From Brasenia schreberi (lineage: Eukaryota > Streptophyta > Magnoliopsida > Nymphaeales > Cabombaceae): a stretch of 64,000 bases of DNA. The translations under genes and the position numbers were made by a program. Below, one piece after another: positions 45,351-58,244 of this stretch (the stretch's first letter is position 1; the number at the start of each line of letters is the position of its first letter). The stretch covers positions 7,442,001 to 7,506,000 of the forward strand of contig JAYKKT010000041.1 of the NCBI GenBank assembly GCA_036023115.1, written 5' to 3'. The notes under the pieces were generated by a model. It worked only from the letters and a program-made list of their open reading frames with translations, searched no databases and had not been told where the DNA came from.

Positions 45351-46569
45351 ATTGAGGTCTTCCAAAGTACAAAGGCATGTGAAGCTATATACACCAACAT
45401 GATGGAGTACCATTTGCAAGATACTCTTCTCAAGCACATGGCCTTCTACCCAGAAATGTTTTTATACACTATTACAGGTACCTTCATCCTCCATCAAGGG
45501 CATTCACGCTTCAACATCAAGAATGACACATCAAGTAAAGTAGTATGTTTTATTGTTTAGATGGTAAGACCTATGATGGGGTTATTGAGGTAATACCTAG
45601 ATTTGTTATTGGTGATATATGATATCTTGAACCTCCACCATTTTTGTGAGAGTATATTAATTGATAGATTACATCCCTTACGATAATGATCATTTGTATG
45701 TGGCCACTAAGTTTTATGTTATTTATTAATGTGCATGTATCTATAACCAAGTGACTTGAATTTAATTCACTTTTCATAAATCTACTATTGCTCTCTCTGT
45801 CTCTGTCTATATATATTGTATGATAGAAAAGCACAATACAAATGCATAGCTTGTCCTTTTATTAACAACAAGAAATTTGAAGAAATATTAAGAAGAAAAG
45901 ATGGTGATTTTTCTTAGTACAAAGTTGCATTTGTAACATTGCATATAAGAACACTCAAATAGGAAACTAGTCATTATTCAAAAGCACCTACATCATCACA
46001 ATCAAATGTGTAGGGGATTTTCATCTCCATACGAAGCTTTTTCTAAAAGGGATCAATTATCAAAAGTTATATCTACTGAGCACTTTTGAAAAGAATGTTA
46101 ATCTCATAAGCATGCTGTAACCCTTGAAAATGTCTCAAGCACACCCATATGTTGTGGGGTTAGTACCTATTATCTCCATATGATTTCCCTCTTTTACGAT
46201 CATATGTTGTACCACTCTTCTCTTTAGATTTCTAATAATCTCTTATGTATAGTCAAACTAGTGGATGCTAACAATTTGAGGTTTCTCAAATAACTTCTTC
46301 AGTACAGCAATATCTAACAAGATCAATAAATAAAGTTGGGTCCATATTATATTGAGCCTTGTAGTAGAGATACCAAGGAAACCTTTCAACCTTATCTATA
46401 CACTCTCTACCTTGTTAAGCAACATAATATAATCATTACAAGATTCAAATTTTAACCATACTAACATTGTCCTCTTCTTGTACAGGATTAACCACCATCT
46501 TTTAACATAGGAAAGCAACACAAAAAAATCATTTCACCATCATAGCCTATGCCTTTGCATGGATGCTAC
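45351..46569. other. unclassified between PMD and MULE remnants
   Basis: No certain coding block. The minus strand between 46020 and 46500 reads as broken protein-like text (VERFPWYLYYKAQYNMDPTLFIDL) and could be the C-terminal part of the MULE or of the captured gene. I could not align it to a family. Confidence 0.35.
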
Positions 46570-47670
46570 CACTACCGACTTGACAACTCATGCTAAATAC
46601 AATGGTTATTTATTTATTCATTGTCAATCAAATAATAAATCTTTGATATTTTTAGTAATGTAACATCTATATAAGAAATATGTCACCTCTAGGAGTACCA
46701 TTCCCAATTGCATTCATTATTGCCAAATCAGGGTTTGAAAATTACATCAGTAAACCTACTTTAAGTAAGTAACTCACAATTACACCTCAACACCCAACAT
46801 AATTATTCTCTATCATATCAATGAAAGTAAATACTAGTTAAAGTTCTTGTTGGTATAGGTAAATCCCACAATCTCAAAGAGTGACATCTTATACCCATAG
46901 TAAATTTCTTATTAGTTGATGTAAATCCCAAAATCTCAAAAAAAGTATCTTATACCTATTTATTTTATATATATAATTAAACTCTAACATCTTTGAAAAT
47001 ATATATAACTGAATTAAACAAGGATACACAAATACAGTGTCATCAATAATGTCTATATTTGGTATCTTGTGTTGTCATGTGGTATTGGTGATAGCTTAGC
47101 TGATACAATAGTTTGGACAATTCAACCACACATTTTCTCTTTCATAATCTTCATCCTTATATTGCAAATGTGCCTTGTGGTGCTAACATCTAAGTCGTCA
47201 AGTCACTATAACTACAAAAAGATATGCTTAGGCTTGCAATGGCTTTTGGTCATCTCCCTTATCATATTACAATAAGAATCACTGTCTTCCTATAAATTCA
47301 TGCTCTTCAAGATACAAACCTAACGAGTGATTGTAGTTCCATTAACCACATTCTATGAACCATCAGATCCACTCTTTTTTGTAAGTATAATGGAGTTTAA
47401 TACTAGTCAGCCAACTAGTGTCAACAACAATGGTTTTATTGCTTTTATCTTTGTTACTTCTTTCATGCCCAAGTCATACATTGCTTCACACACTATTATT
47501 TTTCAAATGAAGAATGAAGATAATAATATTGTGCTTCCTCTCAACATCCCTTGCACATTCAATCATATCCTCTCGACTACAAAACATTGCATCTTCTACA
47601 AACACAACTGAATAATTAGGTTCACCACCCATGCAATCAACAAACACATCGTTCGGTTCACTGCAATTAA
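46570..47670 (-). pseudogene. MULE (MuDR-type) transposase remnant
   Basis: On the minus strand, starting near 47670, the N-terminal block reads CSREDMIECARDVERKHNIIIFILHLKNN (about 47590-47500). Next come LEEHEFIGR...MIREMTKSHCKPKHIFL (about 47310-47215) and a KxNRYKxxLFEIVGFT-like block (about 46950-46860, in two frames). Last is SNPDLAIMNAIGNGTPRG (about 46740-46690), which corresponds to the TDRDLALMNAI block holding a catalytic aspartate of MULE transposases. Order and spacing are right for the family. Many stops and frame changes make it inactive. Terminal inverted repeats were not located. Confidence 0.7.
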
Positions 47671-47879
47671 ATTCAATGTCATCTTTCGTTGTAAATCTAG
47701 AATCTACCCAACTATAATAAATACTTTGATAGTCATCATATATCTATAATCTACTCTACCATAATAAATGCTTTCAATGGAGTTCTTCCACATCATGAAA
47801 TATACACTGAAGGATAATTTAACAATTGATAAGAAAAGGAATGAAATAAACAATTGCAAGCATATACTAATGTGTGCAT

Positions 47880-48007
47880 GTGTATATATTATATATAGGT
47901 ATGGATATATATATTTACACACACATGTATATGTATATGTATATGTATATGTGTGAATATAAAATATATATATATATATATATATACACATGCACACACA
48001 TATACAA

Positions 48008-48042
<35 letters not shown>

Positions 48043-48045
48043 AGC
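47880..48045. repeat. compound (TA)n/(TATG)n/(TG)n microsatellite
   Basis: Runs of TATGTA (47926-47955), TA (47966-47990; 48008-48022) and TG (48022-48042). Open frames across it are repeat artefacts. Confidence 0.9.
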
Positions 48046-49420
48046 GCGCCAAAGAGCATCACCCTTAAAAGGTTATTGTGCCTCAGCCCATCATCCATTA
48101 CATAGACAAGGGATTGTATTGAGTCTTCCGTTGAGGGGTGACATGACCTAGCCAAATCTATTTTTGAAGGGTGGCATGCACTTGTCATGACACCTACAAT
48201 GAAAAAGTACAAACGGTGGTGGAATGTGTCTCTATTTTGAAAGTAATGCACTCCTAGCCTGTCTCTCTCATCATTGCCTCAACTCCCAATTAGTAAATGG
48301 AGGTTGTTAGAGAGATCTAATTACTTGTTGAATTTGTCATAAAGGATTTCTTTAATAAATCTAAAAGGAGAGGTTGATAGACATTGAGATAGTGGTCAAG
48401 TGATAGATGGAGATAGATGTCGATAGACAGAATTGAGAGTGAGATTCAAAAAGAACAAAAGTGAGAGGGAAATATTGAGAGAGAGGTTGAGATCAAAAAC
48501 ATGAGAGGAAGAGAGAGAAAAAAAGAATCTCAATGTTAGGTCATTGATATGCTTTTCATTGATTTGCTTCTCGAATAACATATAGAGGGAAGTGGAAGTC
48601 GGGTGAAAATAACATGCTGAGGGAGAGGAGAGAGAAGATATGGGAAATGATATTTTGGAAAAAAATAAAAAGGAGTATATGTTTACTAGAAAGGTCTGTG
48701 AATAGCAATTACATTAACATGATTGAAAGTGTTGACTAAAAACTAAACAAGAAGACTAAAAACCCAAAAGTATAAGCTTGATGTTAGTGGTTGTCAGTTA
48801 CTTTCATTCTTGTTACATATGATGCATGTGACTAACAAAAACATGTTCACCCATCCTTGACCCTAATGAGGTAATACATCCTTTCAAAAAATACAACAAG
48901 ATCAACCGGTGTATTTCCTCACAATGCTAAAAGAAATCTCCATCAACCTCAATTTCAGTAACCACCATGGCTGAAAAGCGCAAGTGAAATTATCAACTCC
49001 AAACAGTGTTAGTGAATTTGGGATCTTTTATTGACTTGATTTGATTCCTAGTCGATATCCCAATTGTTGTTTTGATGCAAAAGTGGTGTTGACTTTGCTA
49101 AGTCCACTTCTTGTGTGATATTGGGTTGATGTCCTCATAACTTTGATGGGCATACACATCAAAAAAGAAATGTAGGAATTTCAAGAGAACAATACAAAAT
49201 GGATCACTTGAGGTAAGTCTTTCATTGTATGCAAACAGTAGGATTACAAAAGATATATGTTGCATAAACTGGAATTCAAGAGTGACTTATAACTCACCAT
49301 TTACCACCTATAGGAAACATACTTAACCAACTAGCTATGATCTCTTTATATAGATGCAAGATCTCCATTACCTAGCTGATATATAAAGTTAGCTTCAAAT
49401 AGATTGCAACAACCGAAAGG
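48046..49420. other. intergenic, no gene recognised
   Basis: GAGAGA-rich words at 48430-48530, otherwise AT-rich. No family resemblance found. Confidence 0.5.
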
Positions 49421-49735
49421 TTATGAATCTCATAGTACGAAGAATACGAAGAATTGGAGGGTACTTCGATCACAATGTCTTTCAAAAATTTTCAGGTGAA
49501 CCAAATTCATATGCAAATAGTAGAGGTACAACTAACATTCTTATTACTTGCCAAGATGTTGATGATCTTATTTATGTTAGCAATAGTATTCACTTATTAA
49601 ATAAGTTTAAGAGGCTGATACTATGAGTTTGAGAAGACTGATTTGGGCACAATGAGTTTCCTTTTGGGACTAGAAACCAAGCAGTTCAATGAAGGTATCT
49701 TTGTTTCTTGAGAAAAACATATTAATGATCTTCGT
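49421..49735 (+). pseudogene. copia reverse transcriptase scrap
   Basis: The plus-strand frame 49423-49626 reads IGGYFDHNVFQKFSGEPNSYANSRGTTNILITCQDVDDLIYVSNSIHLLNKFK. This is the copia RT segment around the YVDD active site (here DVDD), preceded by the WYxRIDxYF block. After a stop, the next frame continues YEFEKTDLGTMSFLLGLETKQFNEGIFVS, the following family block. It is the only plus-strand copia pol fragment in the window and belongs to a different lineage from the minus-strand elements. No LTR is attached. Confidence 0.85.
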
Positions 49736-52365
49736 GAGTTACATATTTACACTCATAGCCTCTTTTTGTTTGTTTAGCTGGTGATCAAATGGTTGTTTGG
49801 TCAAACCTCCATTGTAATGAAGCAACTAAGATCATCTTAGCCTACAAGGACTATATAAATAAATCATTATGCTAAGGGAGATGGTGATTGGTGGAGGATC
49901 AATTAGCATCTTAGAGTTGGTCTCTCTCTAAAAGGAAAAAATTTTGGTAGTGGACATGCAATGACTTAATTTGTGAACCCAAGTCGACATGAAGATGCCC
50001 TGCAAGTTCATATAGGGAATAACATGTTAAAGCCTTTGATTCTTGACTAACTTAATTTGCTATATAGTCAACTCAAGAAATGTCAAGCTACATAACATAA
50101 TCATGAACAAGAAGTCAGTAGTTAACTAAAGTACCAAGAAGAAAATACTACAATGTTGTCGTCTTTCAAAACAATTTTGATGTGGTCTATCTAAAAGGTT
50201 AGACAAATGATTAAACTTTGTTATCCTGCATTTGGATGTGCTTTAGGTGTCCCACATGACACAAATTGAACATATGAAAATGGAGAAGAGCATATTTACT
50301 TTCCAAAAGATACAAATTCTAGATCAACTGAAGGAACGCCACATGTCATAGGAGCGGATATGTCCAAGGAGTGGGCTCCACCTCAAGTGGAGATCTTTAT
50401 CATCCAAAAGAAGTCCACAATGTAAATTAATAGAAATAGGAGACACATCAATCAAGGATCCTATATGCACCAATTGGAGAAAACTCCATATGAATGGCAA
50501 TTTGTTAGTTTTGCTAGCAAATTTCACATTTAGTTCTTGGCTTAGATTTTTAACTTAAGTTGGACAACTATATTTCCGAAAAACTGAAGTTTATATATTT
50601 CATACATAACCTAGAAGATCTTTCCTTCTTTCTATTAACCAAGAGCACTTTCCTTCTTTCTATAAAAGGACACACAATCACTAATAGAATAATGTATATA
50701 AAGTTTCTAGTTTGATTTGAAATAGTCATATATAACCCAACCATCCAAATGAATGATCTAAGGTAGGTATGAGTTAATGCTATCTTATCTTGATAAAATT
50801 AAGATAAATTGGACTCATTTGGACAATTTTCAACCCAAAGGAGGGAGGAATACCAACTTACCATATTTGATAACTTTTGGTAGAGAAGGCTCACTTCAAG
50901 GATCCAACAATTGAGAAGAGAAATAGTAAAGACCTACAATTGAGAAGAGACAAGATAATTCTAGAAAATTTGGATGAGTTGTTATCGAGTTGACATAAGG
51001 TGTTGGTTGTATGCCAATTGTAGGGATGAAGAGGCTTTAGATTTCTCAAGTAAATTAAGAAAATAGCTAATTTTCATCTCCAAATAAGGTTTCATTCCCT
51101 CCGTTTTAGTATTTCAAAATTCTAGAGTCTATGACAGGTGTAGGAACTTTAAAGACTCTTTGCCTAGGAGTCCTTAGGGATCAACTCCTGCATTATGGAG
51201 AGTTTTCCTTTCCTCTTGCTTTGTAAGGGTTCTATCCTTTAGCGATTAATTATCTTTTCTCTATATTCCTCTTCTAATTTCTCTCTTCTCACTTGACTAA
51301 AATATTATGGACCCTTGAAGTTGCTTATATAGTATTGCTACCCTATTTTACACTGAGATATGGATCTTTTTCAAGTGAGAACTCCTAGGTTGAGCCATGC
51401 ACACCTCACGCACTCTCGTGTGTGGCTAGGACTTTTGTGCCACAACGAGTTGCCTATATGGTCCACTATCTTATTGTGAGCTAAGATATAGATCTTCTCT
51501 CTAAGGGGTTCATGAATGAGCTGAATTTTTATAATTTTTGTGGTATCTTGTATATCTAAGAGTGTATGTATGCTTGTGGGACCCTAAGGGCTACTTTGGT
51601 GTCTCTTAGGGAGAGCCTATTGGGTCATGCCCATGAAGATTGAGTTGCCATCGAGTAGCCTATTGAGTTCATAAGTTTTCCTTTGAGTGCTTTGGGGTTG
51701 TTTTAATGATAATTGAGTTAGGAAAGAATGATCGAGCAAATTTATAGGTGTAAGAGTATCAATATGATTCATGCCACATTTGTTCATACATCTAGCTTTT
51801 AACATAGGGATCTGCACAAATAGGTTCCAAAAATTTTCTCTGAAAAATTTCAGAACTGAATCCTCAAAGTGCACAGACCCTAAGCTTCAAAATTGGCTTT
51901 TAAATTGACCAAAATGGTTTTTGGGATGATCTAAAGCTCTACTCTACATTTTTTACAAAAACACCCTTGAACTGTTTTATAGATATAAAGCAACATGTTA
52001 ATATGTTGACTTTGGATTTGAGGTTATATCTTAGAAACATTTTGTTTCTCAAACCTCAAAGTATTGGAGTTTTAGATTTTTGCATGATTTTATATAGAAT
52101 TTACAAGTTCAAGTTTTTGAAAGATATTTCTACCGAATGGTTTTATGTTTAGATCTGGCTTTTTCATAGGCTTCCAAGCTACTCAAATTTTGATTTTCTG
52201 AATTTTTGGGTCATTGAGTGAATTACTATAAATTTTGAAAGTTCTGCTTAATTCTAAAACTACCTGTACCTGAGTTATTGGTAACAAACCCAAACTTTTG
52301 GCTAAATTCACTAGCCTAGTCTTTGTCTCTTGAGCTACAAATTGACATGTCTTCAACCTTTGGCC
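49736..52365. other. unclassified sequence
   Basis: Continuation of the copia fragment may reach about 50030, but no further block is readable. 50100-52360 shows no recognisable protein or element end. Confidence 0.4.
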
Positions 52366-52439
52366 CATTAAGGCTTGTTTCACCTCCTAATCGTAAGGTT
52401 GTAGCAACCATATTCCATGAAGGGGGAAGACTATTTAGG

Positions 52440-52555
52440 ATAGTTGGTATTTGCATAGCCTCAGAGATGATCGATTTTTCTATAGCTAGGTTCCTTGATA
52501 GTTGGTATTTGCATAGTCTCGGAGATGATCGATTTTTCTATAGCTAGGTTCCTTG
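52440..52555. repeat. 58-bp tandem duplication in gag
   Basis: GTTGGTATTTGCATAG recurs at 52443 and 52501; the two 58-base units differ at about two positions. As 58 is not a multiple of three, the duplication shifts the gag frame. Confidence 0.92.
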
Positions 52556-53654
52556 TCATTACCAACATTTGGTCTATATGTTCTACTATGTTATCTTTTT
52601 CTTTCATTTTGTAGGAGTTGTATTTTTGTAGTAATAACTGAACATGTAGTTTAGTTGTAGTATTGTATTTAGCTGTTATTGAATTAAATAGCTCTTTTGC
52701 AGTCTTGTATTCTTCAAATACCCTAATTAGGTCATCATCCATATAGGTTAATATTATAGTTTTAGCTATGGTATCATCTCTAAGGTATGTTTTGTATGCT
52801 TCCTTTTCTTCTTCTAATGTAGTTGCAGTAGGTGGTGAAATTGTATCCTTTAAGACATAATTTATACCTTCAAGTGTAAGTGCTAAAGGGATACATCTTT
52901 TTCATACTTGAAAATTTAGACAATTCAATTTCTCTGTTTTTGCTAATTCCAATACACAAATCCTCGAGTTCATTTTAATTTTTGTTTGGCAACAATAACA
53001 ATAGGGCAGTCTAAAAAGAAACAACCAACCACATGTGTTAGTAGACTGCAGTAGTTTGCAACAATATATAGGTACTATTTTGAAAAATATGTCCAAGTGC
53101 CTATGAGTTTGTTTCAATTGATAAACTCTTAACTTGATTTTCCTATTTCAAAATCACCTAAGGGACGAAACTGAATTTTTTCTCTTTATTTCATGCCACC
53201 GTAATTTCCAAAAACCTTAGGGGTAAACCAAGAATTTTATCCTTCTATCCTGTTTTGAAATGTTTCAAAAGGAGGTCGAGTAGAATAGTAAAATGACACT
53301 GGTTTTCTTGTGAAAATCATAATAAATAGATGGTAGAATCATAATTGTGCCCCTCACCCGGTTTTTGTAATTTTCTAAAAAGACAAGGATAGTTCTATCT
53401 TTTTACAACGTGGCATAACAGTGAAACTTCGTTCAACCCAAGGCAATCGAGTAATTTTTCACGTTGGTATTTTGTATTTTTGGGCAAAATTATTTTTTAA
53501 TTAAAAATGTTTGGATTTTTTTTGTAATTTTGTCTAGTGGCAGATTTTAAATATTTAAAAAATGCCATGAACAAAATGGATTTTAAGCCCGATGCCCGAG
53601 GTAGTTTCGGCACCCACCATTTTCATCACCGTGGTTTTGAAAAATTGTTGGGCG

Positions 53655-53785
53655 GTTTTCAAATTGTTCGAGAAGAGGGAGAGAGAGAAAAGAGAGAGGG
53701 AGAGACAGGGTAGAGAAAGAGAGAGGGAGAGAAGTGGCAGGGAGAGAGAGAGTATAGTGAGGAGAACACAGAGAAGGGGAGGGGG
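53655..53785. repeat. purine (GA)-rich stretch
   Basis: Near-continuous GAGAGGGAGAGA sequence within the copia-D leader. Open frames here on both strands are low-complexity artefacts. Confidence 0.8.
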
Positions 53786-54108
53786 AGAAGAAGAGTTGAT
53801 CTTCGCCACTTTACCTTCCGGCTGAGTCTGTCACTCCGCCTCGCTGCTTGCCTTCTTGGTTGATCTTACCTCTTCTCTTTGTCATTTTCCTTTTTGGTTG
53901 AGTTTGCCGCTTTGCTCTGCCTCTTGTCGCTCCACCTTCTCTTGCTCTACCTTTCCAACCGAGTGTCACGTGTTTTTCTTCTTTTGCTCTCACTTTTCGG
54001 TCGAGCGTCACCTATTTTTCTTCTTTTTCTCTGTCGAGCATCACATGTCCTTCTTTTGTTTTTTTTTTTTGTTAAATGACTAGTCTGTGTGTAGGTTTCC
54101 GACAACCT

Positions 54109-54121
54109 GGCCTTGATACCA
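54109..54121 (-). promoter_or_regulatory. primer-binding-like site of copia-D
   Basis: The minus strand reads TGGTATCAAGGCC, close to the initiator tRNA-Met complement. The next TG on the plus strand (54124) would be the inner LTR end. Confidence 0.6.
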
Positions 54122-54123
54122 AT

Positions 54124-55139
54124 GTAGGGTTGAGACCGTCCTTTCTACTTGTGTGAATGTCAGAGTTTGAAATGAAAAGTGTCGAGAAGATCTGCAAAGA
54201 AAAAAAAGGAAAAGGGAAGAAAGAGAGGTGAACGTACACGGTTTCCCTCATATGGCTTCATATGTTTTCTTGTAATGTTTTCCCTCACCTATCTGAAAAG
54301 GAAAAGGGAAGATCTTGTAATGTTTTCTTTTCTTAGTTTTATATTCACTATATTCTTTGTACAGTATTTATAGATGGCTTCATCTTCCTCGTTTTCACGT
54401 TTGGGCTTTTCGTTACAAGCCGTTCTGAGTTTGTAACGTTTTTTGTTTAATTCCTTTAACGTTATCGTTTTTATTATTCTCTTGTAATATTTTACAGTTT
54501 GAGAATGGTCATTTTGTATTATAATAACTCCCTCGTTTCTTAACCGAATTTCCCATTCATTATATCATGAAAAGCTCTCTAAGAGCCTTTCCAACACTAT
54601 AAATTTCATGGCTAGATTCATCAACTTTCTAGGTCAAATTATATATTTATATAAGCATGGCATCTTCTTGTTTATATAAACTTTATTCAAGGCCATCCTT
54701 GTATCAAACATATGTATGTATGCATATGCATATACGTATGTATGTATATGTGTGTGTATCTTGATAGATATTCAAAGTTTAATGTTTACGCAACCTATCA
54801 AGAATATATATTGTTATATGTGCATATGCATTTGGATGTGGCGTTTCATGCATGAGATTGTAAATAGTATAAACTATTTCTGTATGGTTATATAAATACC
54901 AAGATACATTATCATACAAAACATAAATCATAATCCGATATTTTGATACATCATATGCATATAAGAAAATAGATATCCCCCTCCCAAAGGAAAGAAGAGG
55001 ACTTGGAGAGTAAGTCATCTTGGATAAGCTTAAAGTCTTCTAACACCATCTAGGACCTACCATATGTATACATAAGGACTCCTTGAAAAATAAAATAAAG
55101 TCCTTCAACCATATTAATTCCAGATCACGTGTCACCAAA
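54124..55139. other. probable copia-D 5' LTR followed by unclassified DNA
   Basis: 54124-54560 is probably LTR by position (CTTGTAATGTTTTC-rich, poly-T tracts), with an unknown outer end. 54700-54760 is a TATG/TGTA-rich low-complexity patch. No gene. Confidence 0.4.
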
Positions 55140-55556
55140 AAGAACTCCTAAGGACCCAAGGGAAAAGGTCGTCCACTTCATATGAAGATCTTGCTGCAAA
55201 ATTCCTGCTTATTTGTAGAAGTCTAGCATGCTGAGAATCCATAGAACAACAAGGAAAGGAGACCATCCCTCTCACTTGGAGACTCTTCTATAAATAGTCA
55301 AGTGCCCACCATCTTCTTGAGACCCGACACCTTCCGAAATTCCTCCTTGTATGCGTCTAACTTGAAACCACTGTAGGAACCGCCCCGGTGAGAATTCTTT
55401 TTGTACTCAAAGCTCCCCCTTCTCTCTCTCTCTCTCTCTCGTGATTGAGCAAATTGGAAAAACTATGAGCAGCCGTCCAACCCCTCTTACCTCATATTGA
55501 CCCGTTGTGCACTTCAGTGGGAAGGTCAAATCTCAAGGTGCATAGTTTTCTTACAT
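55140..55556 (+). promoter_or_regulatory. LTR-like promoter segment
   Basis: CTATAAATAGTC at 55289-55300 is followed by a pyrimidine-rich stretch with a (TC)n run at 55420-55440, an arrangement typical of plant LTR U3/R/U5. No second copy exists in the window and no TG/CA ends were fixed, so this is only a suggestion. Confidence 0.3.
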
Positions 55557-55622
55557 CATACACTACTACTACAACTACCCATACCAGATGGGGTTGGCTA
55601 CATAGATTCTTTGTTCATACAA
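55557..55622 (-). mobile_element. LINE 3'-end scrap
   Basis: ACTACTACTACAACTACCCATACCAGATGGGGTTGGCTACATAGATTCTTTGTT matches the 3' ends at 26370-26430 and 18594-18660. Only the last ~65 bases of the RTE LINE were inserted, an extreme 5' truncation. Confidence 0.8.
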
Positions 55623-57370
55623 AGCCCTATTATAATTTGTAGAATCCATGGTAGATAAGTCCAACAAAGTTTTACACTGGCTATTGAAAGCCTAACGCAA
55701 CCATCCTTCTTTATCCGAATTTGGGACCGACCATGCAAGGTGATCCCTTACACGGGGAAGTTTCTAATCTCGTAAAACCATTTCTAGTTTTAAACGTTAG
55801 GTCAATACTTTGTTTGTTAAATTCATAATAATTTATTTCTTTGGTTCATTCTAGAAATAACCTTTTTAGATTTGTTTTCGTGCTTGCGTAATAGCAAAAT
55901 TATGTATTTACTTTGCCTTTATGTTTAATTTGCATTTGTTTCATGCTTTTATCTTCACATTTATATCGTAGGATTTTGATCATATTGCATCGTACGTCAG
56001 AGTGGACAACCATAGTTTGCATCGATCCATAGCATATCGATTTCTATCATTTAGCATCATTGAAAACTATGGTAAAGCATCTTGGATACAGAGTGTCATC
56101 TTAACAAAGAGTGGTAGGGTTGCATGTCAAATAAATTTTAGTTGAACATTCTTGTTGCATTGAATCACAAGCAAAGTTGGATCTTTCATGACGTAGAAAC
56201 CCTTGCATCAAAAGAGTTTGCCTCGACCTTCCTCCCTGCGTAATAGCCACTCTAGAAGCATAGATATTTCCCCTAATCTTATAGGGTCGTTCTCTGATCA
56301 CCCAAGCTAACCAACCTGTTGACGCCAGAAAATGACTACTTCAGACGGCAACACAACCAAACCAAAACTGCGAGCCTTAGCCGTGTAGACAGCAACCAGA
56401 GATGTCTGCACCAGTCGGGTTTTTACCTAACTTGCAGCCTTCGAATCCCAGCACACATCCCAACGATAAGCCCATTATGTTAGTCTGACGAAAACTAGAG
56501 TCTCCTGCCCACCATAGTGACCAAAACCTTCTTGTCTGTGACCTTCTACAACCTGAAACAGCAGAAATCATGCAGAACACCACCAACTTTAGCCCTCTGT
56601 TCCTGACCATCCACTTATCATCCAAGTCTGCAAATTCCTATCAACCTGACCCACACTAGAGCCAAAAAACCAGCACTTCAACTATACAGAAATTGTTCCC
56701 TATAGGTAGAATCCAAGTCTTCAAAACAGCCAGAAACTGCAGCTAGACTTGGCCACATTTTCAGTTTTCTGGACATATTCTCCTTAGTGTTAGTCGACCT
56801 GGCTAACCTCACCCAAGGCCAGCCTAAGCTTAGTTAACCTCACCTACCTCTTGAGAATCCTGAGAATCCCTTAGGTAGTAGAATACGTTGAGAAGCACAA
56901 ACTCTCTTCACATCGGACCAGTTTAAAACAACCCCTAGAATTCGATGTTGCCCCTTGTTGGAGTGAGAAACTCATATGTGGACCTATTAGATCAAAGATA
57001 TTAAATTTGATGGCTCCCTCTCTCTGGACCTTGCCGGAGTTTCCTTCTACTCGCACAATGGATGGCTTTCAAGAAGAAGAGAACGAAGAGGATGAGGTAA
57101 TTTTTTCGGTTTCTCACTGGCAGTTTTCACACGAAGGGTCTAAATCTCAAGCTTTTTTCTATGTTTTCTCTATATATTGAGTTTAATTTGTTGCTCTGAA
57201 TTTATAGAGCAGTGCCTAACTCCATCCTCCTTGGATTCCCGGGCTGAGCTTTTCGTTGTGGGGCCCTTATCCTTGTGGTTTCAGTAATCATTTCACGAAA
57301 AACGGTTAGATAGTCGGTCTAGTCATTTTTCATGGATGTGCATGCCCAAAATGGATAATTTTGACTTTAC
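55623..57370. other. unclassified; right end probably copia-E 3' LTR
   Basis: 56200-57060 is less AT-rich than its surroundings and has no recognisable protein; a GAAGAAGAGAACGAAGAGGATGAGG purine word lies at 57073-57097. By position, sequence left of 57371 should be the 3' LTR of the copia element to the right (start TGTAAAGTC on the minus strand), but the outer end is not visible. Confidence 0.35.
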
Positions 57371-57509
57371 ATCTCTCACTTGGTCATTCGAACAAAGTAA
57401 TCTAATATAATGATTTTACCTCACACTTTTGTGGGGTTTCTCTTGTCATGCATTTTATGATTGTTGTTGCAATCATTACTCGTTGTGTGATTTCCTACCT
57501 ACACAACAA

Positions 57510-58070
57510 TCAAACATATCTTAAACCTTTGTTTATAACCTTCTTTGTAAAAAGATCCTCTGTTATACCTTTAGTCAAGGGGTTTGCCACCATATCATTA
57601 GTTGGCATATATAAGATGGATATTTCCTTTCCCATAACCATGTCATGAACATAGGGGTATTTAACCATTGTATGCTTGTTTTTGGAGTTATCAGCTATGT
57701 TCGTGGTCAGAGTAATTGTTGCATTGTTATCACAATACATGACAACTAACTCATTAGCTATATCGAGCTTAAAATCACGTATGAAGTGGCTTATCTAAAT
57801 GGCACTAGTTGCAGCCATACAACAAGCCAAATACTCAGCCTCCTATGTATATAATGCTACACAACTCTGTTTCTTATATGCCCAAGAAACAACTCCAACT
57901 CTAAACAAGAATATTTGACCCAAGGTTGATTTGTTATCATCTTTGCTCCAAACAAAGTCAGCATCTGAGTATCCTATCACTTTCAGTTCATGTACTTGAA
58001 AGCAATGTTTAAGTATTTTATTCTTTTGATATATCTTAGAATCTTTTTCACAGCTATCCAGTACTGCCAA
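57510..58070 (-). pseudogene. copia-E RNase H
   Basis: Two open stretches: 57843-58070 (LKVIGYSDADFVWSKDDNKSTLGQIFLFRVGVVSWAYKKQSCVALYT) and 57510-57740 (YCDNNATITLTTNIADNSKNKHTMVKYPYVHD...NDMVANPLTKGI). They are the beginning and end of the copia RNase H domain (family: GYSDADWAGxxDxRKSTSG...SWxSKKQxxVALST; CDNxSAI...ADxLTK). Catalytic acidic residues are visible, but a frame break with about 100 bases lies between the two pieces. Confidence 0.9.
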
Positions 58071-58244
58071 CTAGGATTACTTTTATATCTACTTACAAGA
58101 CTAACTGCAAAGCTGATATCAGGTATTCTATACAGCATAGCATACATCAACATTAGGCTTATCATCTCCCTCACTAGGACAATCAACCTTACTCACTTTG
58201 ACCCCTTTCATAACGGGTGTAGATGAAGGCTTTCATTCACCTAT

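Larger units (their letters stand above)
52366..54123 (-). mobile_element. copia remnant D: gag and leader (same family as copia-1)
   Basis: The minus strand from 54123: primer-binding-like TGGTATCAAGGCC (54109-54121 region), a leader of about 1.2 kb, then gag. The gag frame is readable from about 52900 to 52461: LALTLEGINYVLKDTISPPTATTLEEEKEAYKTYLRDDTIAKTI...DDDLIRVFEEYKTAKELFNSITAKYNTTTKLHVQLLLQKYNSYKMKEKDNIVEHIDQMLVMTRNLA. It is then truncated at about 52366. Everything downstream (zinc finger, protease, integrase, RT) is missing. This is the best-preserved gag of the family in the window. Confidence 0.85.

Noticed and set aside
47704..48251. Frames rich in YIYIYI/HTHTHI
   Set aside because: Translations of the TA/TG microsatellite.
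53555..53825. Frames rich in RERERE or LSLSLS
   Set aside because: Translations of a GA-rich stretch on either strand.
56377..57056. Less AT-rich segment as a host gene
   Set aside because: Frames on both strands lack family similarity and splice logic; position suggests LTR sequence of copia-E or other repeat.
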